Shown here: positions 27,905 through 36,417 of the stretch, in pieces
Position numbering within the stretch: position 1 is the first letter of the stretch
Layout of the letters: each line of letters starts with the position of its first letter
Source of the DNA: Paenibacillus albus
Lineage (GTDB): Bacteria > Bacillota > Bacilli > Paenibacillales > Paenibacillaceae
Assembly (NCBI RefSeq): GCF_003952225.1
Contig: NZ_CP034437.1
Span: 4,664,501 to 4,728,500 of the forward strand
Reading direction: 5' to 3'
DNA: 64,000 nucleotides
The notes under the pieces: generated by a model
The model's input: the letters and a program-made list of their open reading frames with translations, nothing else
Databases searched by the model: none
Told to the model about the DNA's origin: nothing
Position numbers and translations under genes: made by a program

Positions 27905-28683
27905 TTTATTATGCCTCCTGGTAATGCCCGAATCCACGGACGGTCATCCGCCCATTCTACTTCAACTGGCCAGTCATAAGCACGACTCAGCCATTCTGGG
28001 CTTAACACTTCTTTCTTCGGTCCCGCTGATAGAATCTTTCCGTCCTGGACGAGCGCAACATGCGTGAACAGCGGAATGATTTCCTCCATATGATGCGTAA
28101 CGTAGACGACAGTAATGTCACGCTTGCTCAGATGGCCAAGATCAATCAACAGCTTCTCGCGTTCGTAGAGATCAAGACCTGCGCAAGGCTCGTCCATAAT
28201 CAGAATTTTCGGGTTGGACATGAGCGCGCGCGCAAGCAGCACTTTTTTACGTTCGCCTTGAGATAGTGTCGCCAGCGTCTGCTCCGCTGTATACAGGATT
28301 CCAACCTCATCCAGTAGACGAAGCGCCTTCTGACGAACCTCCTCGTCGATCGTCTGGTAGAAACGCAGGAAGGCGTATTCGCCTGTTGCGACGACTTCCC
28401 ATACCGGGTCGCGCAGCGTCAGCTTCTCGATAATCGATTGGCTAATGTAGCCGACTTCTTTGCGAACCTCGCGCACATCGCATTCGCCGAAGCGATTGCC
28501 AAGCACATCTACAGTACCCGAGGATGGGAACTGATAGCCTGTCATCATTTCAAGCAGCGTCGTCTTCCCGCAACCGTTACGGCCAAGAATGACCCAGTGC
28601 TCACCTTTGTTTACATGAAGATTAATGCCGCTGAGTATTTGTCGTTCCTCACGACGGAACGTTATATCTGTTAACGTAATCAC
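27901..28683 (-). CDS. ABC transporter ATP-binding protein (YlmA-like)
   Basis: A 260-residue ABC ATPase with Walker A GRNGCGKTTLLEMM, Q loop YISQSI, signature LSQGERKKVLLARAL, Walker B ILIMDEPCAGLD and the switch His in VTHHMEE. The sequence is of the YlmA kind, a lone ATPase found in Bacillus. No permease gene is adjacent, so its partner, or a soluble role, is unknown. It lies within the repair run, 30 bases after the receiver-domain gene. Confidence 0.9.
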   Translation of the reverse strand: MITLTDITFRREERQILSGINLHVNKGEHWVILGRNGCGKTTLLEMMTGYQFPSSGTVDVLGNRFGECDVREVRKEVGYISQSIIEKLTLRDPVWEVVATGEYAFLRFYQTIDEEVRQKALRLLDEVGILYTAEQTLATLSQGERKKVLLARALMSNPKILIMDEPCAGLDLYEREKLLIDLGHLSKRDITVVYVTHHMEEIIPLFTHVALVQDGKILSAGPKKEVLSPEWLSRAYDWPVEVEWADDRPWIRALPGGIIK

Positions 28684-28713
28684 CGTTTACCCTCCCATAT
28701 GTACGAGCCACAC

Positions 28714-29019
28714 TCATCCCGGCATCGGGCCATGATGAATGTCGATATGCAACGGCGCATGCTGCGTCAGTAAATGAACCATCTGCATACGCCCAGCAGG
28801 ACTAGAAGTATGAAAATAACAAGTGCGCGGATACCTGCCGCTCTCGACGATATACTGCACGACGCTAAGACCGGTTGGCTGATTCCAGCCGAGATCGAAA
28901 TCCAGCGACAGAACATCTACTTCTTCATGCTCCAGCAGCAGCTTGCACTCCTCTGCCGTCTTAGCCAGGACAAACCCCTTCGGACATGGCCGAAAATCAT
29001 CTAGATACACGTTAATCAA
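28714..29019 (-). CDS. single-domain receiver-like protein (cyclic-phosphate-processing REC type)
   Basis: A 101-residue protein resembling a stand-alone receiver fold. The start INVYLDDFRPCPKG holds the acidic pair, VLSLDFDLGWNQP the would-be phospho-acceptor Asp, and CYFHTSSPAGRMQM the later strand with a Ser/Thr; it ends HIDIHHGPM. It matches the cREC family of small receiver-like proteins found near DNA-repair or nucleotide genes, thought to sense or process cyclic phosphates; that role is inference. The TTG start at 29019 has GGAG nine bases upstream and overlaps the nfo stop by eight bases, so it is translationally coupled. Confidence 0.6.
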   Translation of the reverse strand: MINVYLDDFRPCPKGFVLAKTAEECKLLLEHEEVDVLSLDFDLGWNQPTGLSVVQYIVESGRYPRTCYFHTSSPAGRMQMVHLLTQHAPLHIDIHHGPMPG

Positions 29020-29857
29020 CTTGCCCGACTCCCCTCAGACGCCGAATACGTTCAAGCTGCAAGCGATGCGTGCCGTCAGCGTCAGACGGTGTTTCGAGCA
29101 CGAAGGGCACTTCAGCCATGAGCGGATGATTCAACAGCCAGCTTAAGCCCGCTTCTCCAATATAACCCTCACCTATGCGCGCATGGCGATCTCGTTTCTC
29201 TCCGCTTGGATAGACTGAATCGTTCAGATGCACGGCCGTCAGATGCTCAATCACACCAAGCTCCTTCGCTTTATGAAGCCACTCGGCTTCAGGACTCCCG
29301 TTCCAACCACCGCTTGCGAACAGATGACAGGTATCGAGGCAAAAGCCGATTTTGTGCGGATCTATCGAAAGGCTGCGAATTTGAGCTAGCTCTTCCATCG
29401 TCGTCCCCATGAACGTTGAATCACCTGCTTGGTTCTCTATGAGCAGCTTCGCGTTTCCTTGCCACTGCGAAGTGATCGCACTAAGCGTCAGTACTGCGTT
29501 GCGATAGCCTTCCAGCGGGTCTGCTCCTTTATAAACGCCGAAATGCACGACGACTCCCAGCGAACCACATGCTTCCGCGATCTCGAGATCGTTCAGCAGC
29601 GACTGCACCGTCCTTGCCCGAAGCTCGGCGTCCTCAGATGCCACGTTCGTCAAGTATGGCGAGTGTGCAATCGAGACGATTCCGTGATCGGTGCAGAATG
29701 CGGCACAGCGCTGCGCATCTTTCCAATCCGGCGTTTTAAGAGCGAGACTGCGCGGGTTTTTCGGAAAATATTGAAATGCGTTCGCGCCAAGCTGCTTCAC
29801 TTTGCGCGCCGCTTGCGCGTATCCGCCCCTCGTAGATACATGAAAGCCGAGTCGCAT
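29012..29857 (-). CDS. nfo: endonuclease IV (AP endonuclease)
   Basis: A 281-residue TIM-barrel AP endonuclease that incises DNA 5' of abasic sites in base-excision repair. Signatures are the N-terminal LGFHVSTRGGYAQAARK, LGANAFQYFPKNPRS, metal ligands in SIAHSPYLTNVAS, VVVHFGVYKGAD, LLIENQAGD, GFCLDTCHLFASG and HLNDSVYPSGEKRDRHARIGEGYIG. All metal-binding residues (His, Glu, Asp) appear present. It lies 10 bases after the Fpg/Nei glycosylase, its natural partner in base-excision repair. Confidence 0.95.
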   Translation of the reverse strand: MRLGFHVSTRGGYAQAARKVKQLGANAFQYFPKNPRSLALKTPDWKDAQRCAAFCTDHGIVSIAHSPYLTNVASEDAELRARTVQSLLNDLEIAEACGSLGVVVHFGVYKGADPLEGYRNAVLTLSAITSQWQGNAKLLIENQAGDSTFMGTTMEELAQIRSLSIDPHKIGFCLDTCHLFASGGWNGSPEAEWLHKAKELGVIEHLTAVHLNDSVYPSGEKRDRHARIGEGYIGEAGLSWLLNHPLMAEVPFVLETPSDADGTHRLQLERIRRLRGVGQVD

Positions 29858-29867
29858 ACGTCCCTAC

Positions 29868-30707
29868 TCACCTGTCCTTCTGACAATTGCTGCAGTAGAA
29901 CACCTTGCGTGAATTAAGCTCTTCTTGCGTAATCGGTGTTCCGCAGTTAAGGCACGGCTCTCCACCACGATCATAGACGAAGCAATGCTCGTTGTAGCCG
30001 CCGGTCACAGTGTCATTGTTCGTGAGCGGCAGCTCCATGTAACCTCCATAACCTACAGCTCGCTCAAGCGTGCTGTGCATGGCGTTGTAGATGCGCTCCC
30101 ACGTGTCCGACTCGATCTCCGAAATACGCGCAGATGGTTTCACACCTGCTACAAAAGCGATCTCGTCCGCATAGCAGTTGCCGATGCCCGCAATGACGCG
30201 CTGCTCAACGAACGCAGTCTTCAGCGAGCCGCGCTTGCCTTTGAACCGCTCGATGAATTTCGGCAATGTAAGCCACTTGTCGAATGGTTCCGGGCCAAGA
30301 TCAGCGAGCTTGGCACTTGCTTCCTTCACGGACAGAAGATGCAAATAACCTAAGCGGAGACCGCTAAAGCAGAGATCGCCGAGCGGAAACCCGATCGTGA
30401 CTTGGACCGAGCGGTCTGAGCGCTCTGGCATCGTACCATCATCATTCGGAATATTCGATTCATAGCGAATTAATCCGCCTAGCATGAGATGAAGCAGCAG
30501 ACGTTTCCCGTTATCGAGATGGAAGAGAAGCATTTTGCCGCGGCGCTCGACGAACCAAACCGTTCGGCCGACCAGCTCCGCTTCAAAAGTCTCCACGGGG
30601 ACATTGATCGACTTCTCCCTAGTGACCGCCACCTTCACAATTGGCTGGCCTGATATGCGCTGCGCCAGCATCAAGCGGTAATGCTCCATTTCCGGATATT
30701 CCGGCAT
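29868..30707 (-). CDS. formamidopyrimidine/endonuclease VIII-type DNA glycosylase
   Basis: A 279-residue Fpg/Nei glycosylase/AP lyase. The mature protein would begin PEYPEMEHYR, with the Pro2 nucleophile and Glu3 of the family (the usual motif is PELPEVE). The helix-two-turn-helix region is in AFVEQRVIAGIGNCYADEIAF, with the conserved Asn-Tyr, and the C-terminal zinc finger is CLNCGTP...YCSNCQKD. It excises oxidised bases such as formamidopyrimidines. A longer form than MutM of other bacteria is not seen. It could be a MutM paralogue rather than the main MutM; the altered N-terminal motif hints at this. It is co-directional with nfo. Confidence 0.85.
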   Translation of the reverse strand: MPEYPEMEHYRLMLAQRISGQPIVKVAVTREKSINVPVETFEAELVGRTVWFVERRGKMLLFHLDNGKRLLLHLMLGGLIRYESNIPNDDGTMPERSDRSVQVTIGFPLGDLCFSGLRLGYLHLLSVKEASAKLADLGPEPFDKWLTLPKFIERFKGKRGSLKTAFVEQRVIAGIGNCYADEIAFVAGVKPSARISEIESDTWERIYNAMHSTLERAVGYGGYMELPLTNNDTVTGGYNEHCFVYDRGGEPCLNCGTPITQEELNSRKVFYCSNCQKDR

Positions 30708-30734
30708 CGTACAACTTCCTTCCTAATGGGCGTT

Positions 30735-31547
30735 TTACGAACGCGCCTGCTGTTCATGAATGTACTGCTTTAATTGATATAAGTCATGAATGATGACGTC
30801 TGCTTCGCAGTTTGCTGCTGCGAGCAGCTTTTTATAATTGTCGCCAGTTGCGAGTCCGGTTAAAACAAGAATCGACTTGCAGCCTGCAGCTTGCCCAGCG
30901 GCAATATCGGTAGCCGGATTATCGCCGATCACCCAAGCTTCTTCCGCGTCCAACCCCATACGCTGCAAAGCGAAATCCATCAAGATCGATGATGGCTTGC
31001 CGATCACTGTAGGTGTTACGCCTGATGCCGTACGAAGCAGTGCAGAGATCGAGCCAGCGCCTGGAATGAGACCATGATCTGAAGGAAGCAGCAAATCCGG
31101 GTTCGTAAGAATATATTGTGCGCCGCTGCGGATGAACTGCACCGCTTTGGCGAGCTTATCATAAGTGAGCTGTCGGTCGATGCCTTGCACGACAATGTCC
31201 GGTTCATCCTCGACAAGCTGCAAGCCGGCAGCTTCAAGCGCTGCTCGCAAGCCAGTCTCGCCGATGACATATACGCGCGCGTTCGGCTGCTTCTGCGCAA
31301 TGTACGCTGCCGCACCTTGCGCAGAAGTACACACCTCATCGGCGCTAGCGGGGATGCCCATCGCTTGCAGCCGCTCTGCAACAACTTCAGGCGTAGCTGT
31401 AGAATTGTTTGTTACATATAGATACCCTAGTTCTTGCTCACGCAGCGATTGAATGAACTCATCCGCTCCCGGAATCATAATGCCGCCATGATAAAGCGTT
31501 CCGTCCAAATCAATGAGCAGACCGCGAAGCGCTTGTTTAACGCCCAT
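30735..31547 (-). CDS. HAD-IIA family phosphatase (NagD-like)
   Basis: A 270-residue HAD-superfamily phosphatase with a C2 cap. Motif I is LLIDLDGTLYHGG, motif II YVTNNSTATPE, motif III VIGKPSSILM and motif IV WVIGDNPATDIAAGQAAG. This group hydrolyses nucleotide or sugar phosphates, or acts on 4-nitrophenyl phosphate in vitro. Its cap is of the NagD/AraL type. It lies inside the repair run, 12 bases after mrfB, so a house-cleaning role in nucleotide metabolism is plausible but not shown. Confidence 0.9.
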   Translation of the reverse strand: MGVKQALRGLLIDLDGTLYHGGIMIPGADEFIQSLREQELGYLYVTNNSTATPEVVAERLQAMGIPASADEVCTSAQGAAAYIAQKQPNARVYVIGETGLRAALEAAGLQLVEDEPDIVVQGIDRQLTYDKLAKAVQFIRSGAQYILTNPDLLLPSDHGLIPGAGSISALLRTASGVTPTVIGKPSSILMDFALQRMGLDAEEAWVIGDNPATDIAAGQAAGCKSILVLTGLATGDNYKKLLAAANCEADVIIHDLYQLKQYIHEQQARS

Positions 31548-31559
31548 ATTCGTCCACTC

Positions 31560-32921
31560 CTATTGTGTATGTTCAATTCGGTTCCATCTCTGCAGTTTGC
31601 CGATTAATCGGTCAATTCGCTTGCGAATCAGCTCAAGCTCTGTTCTCTGCTTGTTCTGAAGTCGCAGACCGGCATGACGGCGAAGTGCGATCGAATGCGC
31701 TTCCTCAGCTAAAGAGAGCGCAGCCTGCAGCTCCTTCGTCCGATGCTCATAATACATGGCAAGCTCGATATGAGCCTCGTAATCCGGCCTTTTGGCAGCT
31801 TCTGCATCTTGCACAGCCTTCTGCCACAATAACACAGCACGCTCCCAATTTCCACATTTCTTGTCCCGCTCCGCCAGCAAACACAAGCATTTGTGCGGAA
31901 TTCGAGGATGGTCAACGAGCAGCGCATATAGTGGCTCAGCAAGCTCGGTCTTTCCCATTCGCTCGAGCCATAGACCTGTGCGAAGGAGCTCCTCGGCTTC
32001 ACTCGGCATCGCGACATGTTCGCCGAGTCCACCTCCTAGCAAATGTCCGAACCGGATTGCGAGAACCGCGAGCGAGAGCATATCGATTTCATTGTGCTCG
32101 AATACACCGAGCAGCGGCTGTGGATTTCCGTCAGCAAGATATTGAAAGTAGATCGCAGGCGCCTGCGAGCCAGGCACATCATCATCTCGCGTAATGCCGA
32201 GTCGCTCTTCCTCAACATGGCTCAGCCTGCAGGAAACGAGCGTATTGCGCCAGATCGAACGCGAGGGATGCAGCAGATCGACATGAATCGGTTCCCACGA
32301 GAAAGAACGGAACCCGTTTAGGATGAATCGATTATGAAGGACAGGCCAATCAAAGGTCCGGCCGTTATACGTCACGAGGTGCGTGAAGCTCGGCAATAAA
32401 TTGCACAAATAACCGATCATCGCCCGCTCCTCGGCAGGATGGCGAATCAACATCTGCTCGACGACGAATACGTCTTCCTGCAAATATGCGAGCCCTACCA
32501 TGAAGGGCACATTTCCAGTACCCACTCCGAGCCCCGTTGTCTCTAGATCGAGGAAAAGCATGTTGGTGTAGTCCGGCTGCGTCTGCTCCTGTTTGCGGAA
32601 GACATCCAGATGCAGCTGCGTATGTTCCAGTTCTGCGAGTTGATGAATACCGTGCCGATGCATGAGAGGGTAACGGCTTTCGCGTACAAGGAAGCTTCCT
32701 TCGGTCGACTCGACAACGCGAACATTCAGCTCTTGCCAGTCTGCCGACAGCACATTTGGCTCCTCTACAGCTGCAGGCTCGGCGGACACTTCCATTTCAT
32801 CCAGCGCCACCTCCGGCTCTACTTGCTCGGTCGATTCTTCCGTAACCATACCTGCAAGCCGTTCCGCTTGGGCAGCTGCACTTGTGCGCATCCTTAACAG
32901 CTTATCGCGCAGCCCGCTCAT
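31560..32921 (-). CDS. mrfB: DnaQ-like exonuclease MrfB
   Basis: A 453-residue protein with an RNase H-like exonuclease domain of the YprB kind: LFLDLETTGLGVGTGN (first catalytic Asp-Glu), FTHLVTYNGRTFDWPVL, and a late acidic residue in FEHNEIDMLSLA. The N-terminal ~90 residues are charged and probably disordered. The C-terminal third (about residue 320 on) is helical with TPR-like repeats. In B. subtilis, MrfA (helicase) and MrfB (exonuclease) are required for mitomycin C repair. Here it follows mrfA by 22 bases. Confidence 0.9.
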   Translation of the reverse strand: MSGLRDKLLRMRTSAAAQAERLAGMVTEESTEQVEPEVALDEMEVSAEPAAVEEPNVLSADWQELNVRVVESTEGSFLVRESRYPLMHRHGIHQLAELEHTQLHLDVFRKQEQTQPDYTNMLFLDLETTGLGVGTGNVPFMVGLAYLQEDVFVVEQMLIRHPAEERAMIGYLCNLLPSFTHLVTYNGRTFDWPVLHNRFILNGFRSFSWEPIHVDLLHPSRSIWRNTLVSCRLSHVEEERLGITRDDDVPGSQAPAIYFQYLADGNPQPLLGVFEHNEIDMLSLAVLAIRFGHLLGGGLGEHVAMPSEAEELLRTGLWLERMGKTELAEPLYALLVDHPRIPHKCLCLLAERDKKCGNWERAVLLWQKAVQDAEAAKRPDYEAHIELAMYYEHRTKELQAALSLAEEAHSIALRRHAGLRLQNKQRTELELIRKRIDRLIGKLQRWNRIEHTQ

Positions 32922-32943
32922 GTCCGCTCACCTGCGCTTCGAG

Positions 32944-35196
32944 TTAAAGCTGTGCCAGCAGCTGTATGCTTCTTCGTTTCCCATTGATTCCGTTGATTTC
33001 CGTTCCGATACATGCCGGGCATCCGTCCTCACATATGCATTTTCCGATAAGGTTCTGTGCAGCTTCCTTAATTTCGTCGAAGCGCTTATACACTTCTTCA
33101 GCCAATCCGATGCCGCCAGGGTAGTGATCGTATAGAAACACGGTTGGAAGACCGGAATGCGACGCCTTAATTTGTGATACGACATGAATGTCATTGCGAT
33201 CGCACATGACCATGACAGGCACGATATGCCGCAGCACGTTCGCAATGCCCAACAACAACTGCTCCAAAGTCTTCACGCCAATATCAGGGTCTACTTCCTT
33301 CAGCTCCATCCAGGCTGAGCTAGTATGCAATTCTTCTTCGGGAAGATGTATGGGCCCGCTGCCAATGTTCTCTCCGGTCGTCAGCTTGATTTTCTTAAAA
33401 ATAGTAGGGATAGCGTTTATGGAAACATCGCCATAATGAAGTGCGGCTTTATTTCGATTGGCGGATCGATCGATCTCCAGCACCTTAAGCTGGACTGCCA
33501 GATTAGCGTCAGTATAATACTCGACATCCACTTCGCGAACGTAAGCTTTCTTGTGGTCCCAATCCAGCTTCTCGACCTGGAACTGTACCCCTTCGTGCAA
33601 ATAGATGGCCTCGTCATGCAGCAAGGTCATAGCGCTAAAACGGTCCATTTCTCCGATGATTCTCACATCGGCTACATTCGATTGGTCGACGATGACTACG
33701 TTCTCCTGCGAAGCAGAACGCAGGCCAATGTTATTCGCCGGGAAAGACTGATTGGCCCAGTAATACGTGTCGCCGTTCTTATGCAAGATCCGATCCTCTA
33801 CCAAATAGTCCATGATATCCGTTACGTCTAGCGTTCCAAATTCCTCGCTGTCTTTGAAAGGTAATTCATACGCCGCGCACCGCAAATGGTCCACAAGGAT
33901 GATCAGATTCTCGGGGTTGATCCGCGCCGATTCCGGATTGCGTTCGAAGAAGTAATCGGGATTGTTTACGATATATTGGTCTATCGGAGTCGAACTAGCC
34001 ACCATTACGATAAGTGCTTCGCCATGTCGGCGCCCTGCCCTGCCTGCCTGCTGCCAAGTGCTCGCCACGCTTCCGGGGTAGCCGTTCATCACGCACACTT
34101 GCAGCTGGCCGATATCGACACCCAGCTCCAATGCGTTCGTGCTTACGACGCCTAGGATTTCACCGGCCCTTAATCCCCGCTCAATTTCTCGGCGCTGGTT
34201 CGGCAAGTAGCCACCCCGATATCCTCGAATCGATTTAGAAGAGATCTGATTTTTGACCAGCTCTTGAAGATGACTGAGAATCAACTCTACGCGAACGCGA
34301 CTCCTCGCAAAGACGATGGTTTGAATTTTATTTTTAAGGAACTCCGTCGCTAGATGATTCACTTCTACAGATGCGCTTTTTCGAATATTAAGTGCTTTAT
34401 TCACAATCGGCGGGTTATAGAAAACAAAATGCTTCCTGCCTCTTGGCGCCCCGTTATCGTCAATTAGACGCATAGGCTGCCCCGTCAATTGCTCCGCCAG
34501 TTCCTTTGGGTTCGCGATTGTAGCAGACGTGCAAATAAAGATAGGATTGCTGCCGTAGAAGCTGCAAATTCGTTTAAGACGGCGCAGCACGTTCGCTACG
34601 TGACTCCCGAATACACCTCTATAGGTATGCAGCTCGTCGATAACGACATATTTGAGGTTCTCAAACAAGCTGACCCATTTGGTATGGTGCGGCAAAATCC
34701 CGGAATGCAGCATGTCCGGGTTGGTAATCACGATATGCCCAGCCTTGCGAACGATCTGACGAATAGCGGGCGAAGTATCGCCGTCGTAGGTGAAGCTTTT
34801 GATATCGATACCCATTTCATCAATGATTTCATTGAGCTCGCTTTTTTGATCCTGAGAGAGTGCCTTGGTCGGAAAAAGATACAGCGCTCTGCTCGTGTCG
34901 TCCTTTGCTATTGCTTGCAGGACGGGCAAGTTGTAGCACATCGTTTTGCCTGATGCCGTCGGCGTGACCGCTACGACGTTCTCACCGTTTGCAACTGCTT
35001 GATAGGCCGAATACTGGTGCGAATATAACTGTTCGATCCCTCGTTTGGCGAAGGCAGCTCTTATGCGCGGATCAACAGCTTCCGGAATATCCTTATATCG
35101 CGCTTCCTGAGGCTCGAGTTCATGCCAATTCACTATATTTTCATTTGTTCGAAGCTCTTGGATAACCTCGGACAAGGTTTTTTTTCTGAAAGTCAT
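32944..35196 (-). CDS. mrfA: DEAD/DEAH-family helicase MrfA
   Basis: A 750-residue superfamily 2 helicase. Motif I is AVTPTASGKTM, the Walker B is VVIDELHTYRG, motif III FICTSATIANP, motif V STNALELGVDIGQL and motif VI QAGRAGRRHG. The C-terminal part includes a DUF1998-like domain with the four-cysteine cluster in GKCICEDGCPACIG. It unwinds or remodels DNA near interstrand crosslinks with MrfB in B. subtilis. AAAGAG lies eight bases before ATG 35196. It heads an eight-gene run and has a LexA-box-like palindrome in its promoter region. Confidence 0.92.
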   Translation of the reverse strand: MTFRKKTLSEVIQELRTNENIVNWHELEPQEARYKDIPEAVDPRIRAAFAKRGIEQLYSHQYSAYQAVANGENVVAVTPTASGKTMCYNLPVLQAIAKDDTSRALYLFPTKALSQDQKSELNEIIDEMGIDIKSFTYDGDTSPAIRQIVRKAGHIVITNPDMLHSGILPHHTKWVSLFENLKYVVIDELHTYRGVFGSHVANVLRRLKRICSFYGSNPIFICTSATIANPKELAEQLTGQPMRLIDDNGAPRGRKHFVFYNPPIVNKALNIRKSASVEVNHLATEFLKNKIQTIVFARSRVRVELILSHLQELVKNQISSKSIRGYRGGYLPNQRREIERGLRAGEILGVVSTNALELGVDIGQLQVCVMNGYPGSVASTWQQAGRAGRRHGEALIVMVASSTPIDQYIVNNPDYFFERNPESARINPENLIILVDHLRCAAYELPFKDSEEFGTLDVTDIMDYLVEDRILHKNGDTYYWANQSFPANNIGLRSASQENVVIVDQSNVADVRIIGEMDRFSAMTLLHDEAIYLHEGVQFQVEKLDWDHKKAYVREVDVEYYTDANLAVQLKVLEIDRSANRNKAALHYGDVSINAIPTIFKKIKLTTGENIGSGPIHLPEEELHTSSAWMELKEVDPDIGVKTLEQLLLGIANVLRHIVPVMVMCDRNDIHVVSQIKASHSGLPTVFLYDHYPGGIGLAEEVYKRFDEIKEAAQNLIGKCICEDGCPACIGTEINGINGKRRSIQLLAQL

Positions 35197-35215
35197 CGTT
35201 TCAACTCTTTTCTAT

Positions 35216-35229
35216 AGAACGGTTGTTCT
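35216..35229. promoter_or_regulatory. LexA-box-like palindrome at the mrfA promoter
   Basis: AGAAC-GGTT-GTTCT is a perfect palindrome of the GAAC-N4-GTTC form, just downstream of a TATAAT (35234-35239), so it would cover the start of transcription. It matches the sites between yneA and lexA in this window (for example CGAAC-TCCG-GTTCT) at nine of ten arm positions. Confidence 0.55.
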
Positions 35230-35233
35230 CGTA

Positions 35234-35262
35234 ATTATACCTCTCCCTACCTATCAGTAAAA
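35234..35262 (-). promoter_or_regulatory. promoter of the mrfA-led repair operon
   Basis: TATAAT on the minus strand (35234-35239) is a consensus -10; the -35 at 17 bases spacing is poor (TTTTAC, 35257-35262). A weak -35 would suit an operon kept low until derepressed. Confidence 0.5.
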
Positions 35263-35284
35263 GCCCTAATATATAGGTAAAAGC

Positions 35285-35329
35285 AAAAAAACCGTCTTCA
35301 CTTGCCCTATCGGACAAACAAAGACGGTT
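35285..35329 (-). terminator. terminator of the YfhP-like gene
   Basis: AACCGTCTT (35290-35298) pairs with AAGACGGTT (35321-35329); on the minus strand the stem is followed by TTTTTTT. Confidence 0.85.
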
Positions 35330-35335
35330 CTCCTA

Positions 35336-36313
35336 TTATACAAACGGCGGCTCCCACATTTTCTTGTTCCATCCGACTCGCTCATGAATGACATTCAAGT
35401 TCCGATCCAGCCTAACAGCAGCGGTGAATGGAGTATGCTTCTTATGCCAGAAGCGAACATCGCTCCACGTCACCAAGTAACCGTCCGCATGCTCCTTTAC
35501 ATCCACATGGATACAAGCGGCCAGATAATGAAAAGCTTGCACTCCGTCTACATCTATCGTCGCTTCAGCTGCTGCAGCAAGCCTCTCCGAGCTTCTTTTG
35601 TGCAATATCGCCTCTTCATGGACGACTTTACTATTCAGGTTGCCTTTGATGAAAGCATCACCCGTGTCGATGACAAACTGCCATTTCGTGCCGAACAAAG
35701 TTGGCGTTAACGTAATTTGCACCGGGCTCACTTGGTAGGCTCTGCATAGACTTCTGATTACTGAACGTGATACGAGCAGCCGCCAGAGCATGTAAATCAA
35801 CGTCAACGCATAGACGAGCAGAAACATCCTCGCCGGATTCGGCGAAGCATCTGCTATCCATAGCGCCACAGCCACTGCATGCATCGCGAACAGATAAGGA
35901 TCGAAGAGGCAAAGTACATCGAGATGCAGCCATCGCCTTGTAACTGGCCGTAAACATTGAACACCATAGGCGTTAAACAGATCGAGCGTAATATGGAAAC
36001 AGACTGCGATGAACGCCCAGAGGATCACTATCCAGCTCCATTCCAGAACCCCGAAGAGCCACGCAATTGGCAAGCCGATGAGCGGTGCCCAGACGAGTGG
36101 CGCTGGCAGCGAATGGGTTAATCCACGATGGTTGCGAAGGTAAGCTGACCCACCCTTTAACCGCATGACCGAATCGAAATCTGGAGCATGACTTCCAAGC
36201 AGTGTTGCGGCTAATACCGCGTACAACAGATCAGGATGCGAGCTAACAGTCGGATCAACGAGCGAAAGTCCTGCGAGCGTCGTGCCAAACAAGAGGTGAC
36301 TTCCTGTATCCAT
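35336..36313 (-). CDS. membrane-bound metal-dependent hydrolase (YfhP/YdjM family)
   Basis: A 325-residue protein of the DUF457 family. The N-terminal half is hydrophobic with four or five membrane segments and family motifs SHAPDFDSVMRL, RNHRGLTHSL and FHITLDLFNAYG, whose His/Asp residues are candidate metal ligands. The C-terminal half (from ~190) is soluble with beta strands, ending in GWNKKMWEPPFV. The overall plan and length match B. subtilis YfhP (327 residues). The substrate is not known. It is monocistronic, between the mrf operon and rnz. Confidence 0.8.
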   Translation of the reverse strand: MDTGSHLLFGTTLAGLSLVDPTVSSHPDLLYAVLAATLLGSHAPDFDSVMRLKGGSAYLRNHRGLTHSLPAPLVWAPLIGLPIAWLFGVLEWSWIVILWAFIAVCFHITLDLFNAYGVQCLRPVTRRWLHLDVLCLFDPYLFAMHAVAVALWIADASPNPARMFLLVYALTLIYMLWRLLVSRSVIRSLCRAYQVSPVQITLTPTLFGTKWQFVIDTGDAFIKGNLNSKVVHEEAILHKRSSERLAAAAEATIDVDGVQAFHYLAACIHVDVKEHADGYLVTWSDVRFWHKKHTPFTAAVRLDRNLNVIHERVGWNKKMWEPPFV

Positions 36314-36417
36314 CCAGCATCATCCCTTCGCGAGTCTGCGCTATAATGCTTTCACGCAATTAGCTTAACAGCGGACTGTAAAGAGATGATTTGAGAAAGA
36401 TGATGATTTTGTAAGAG

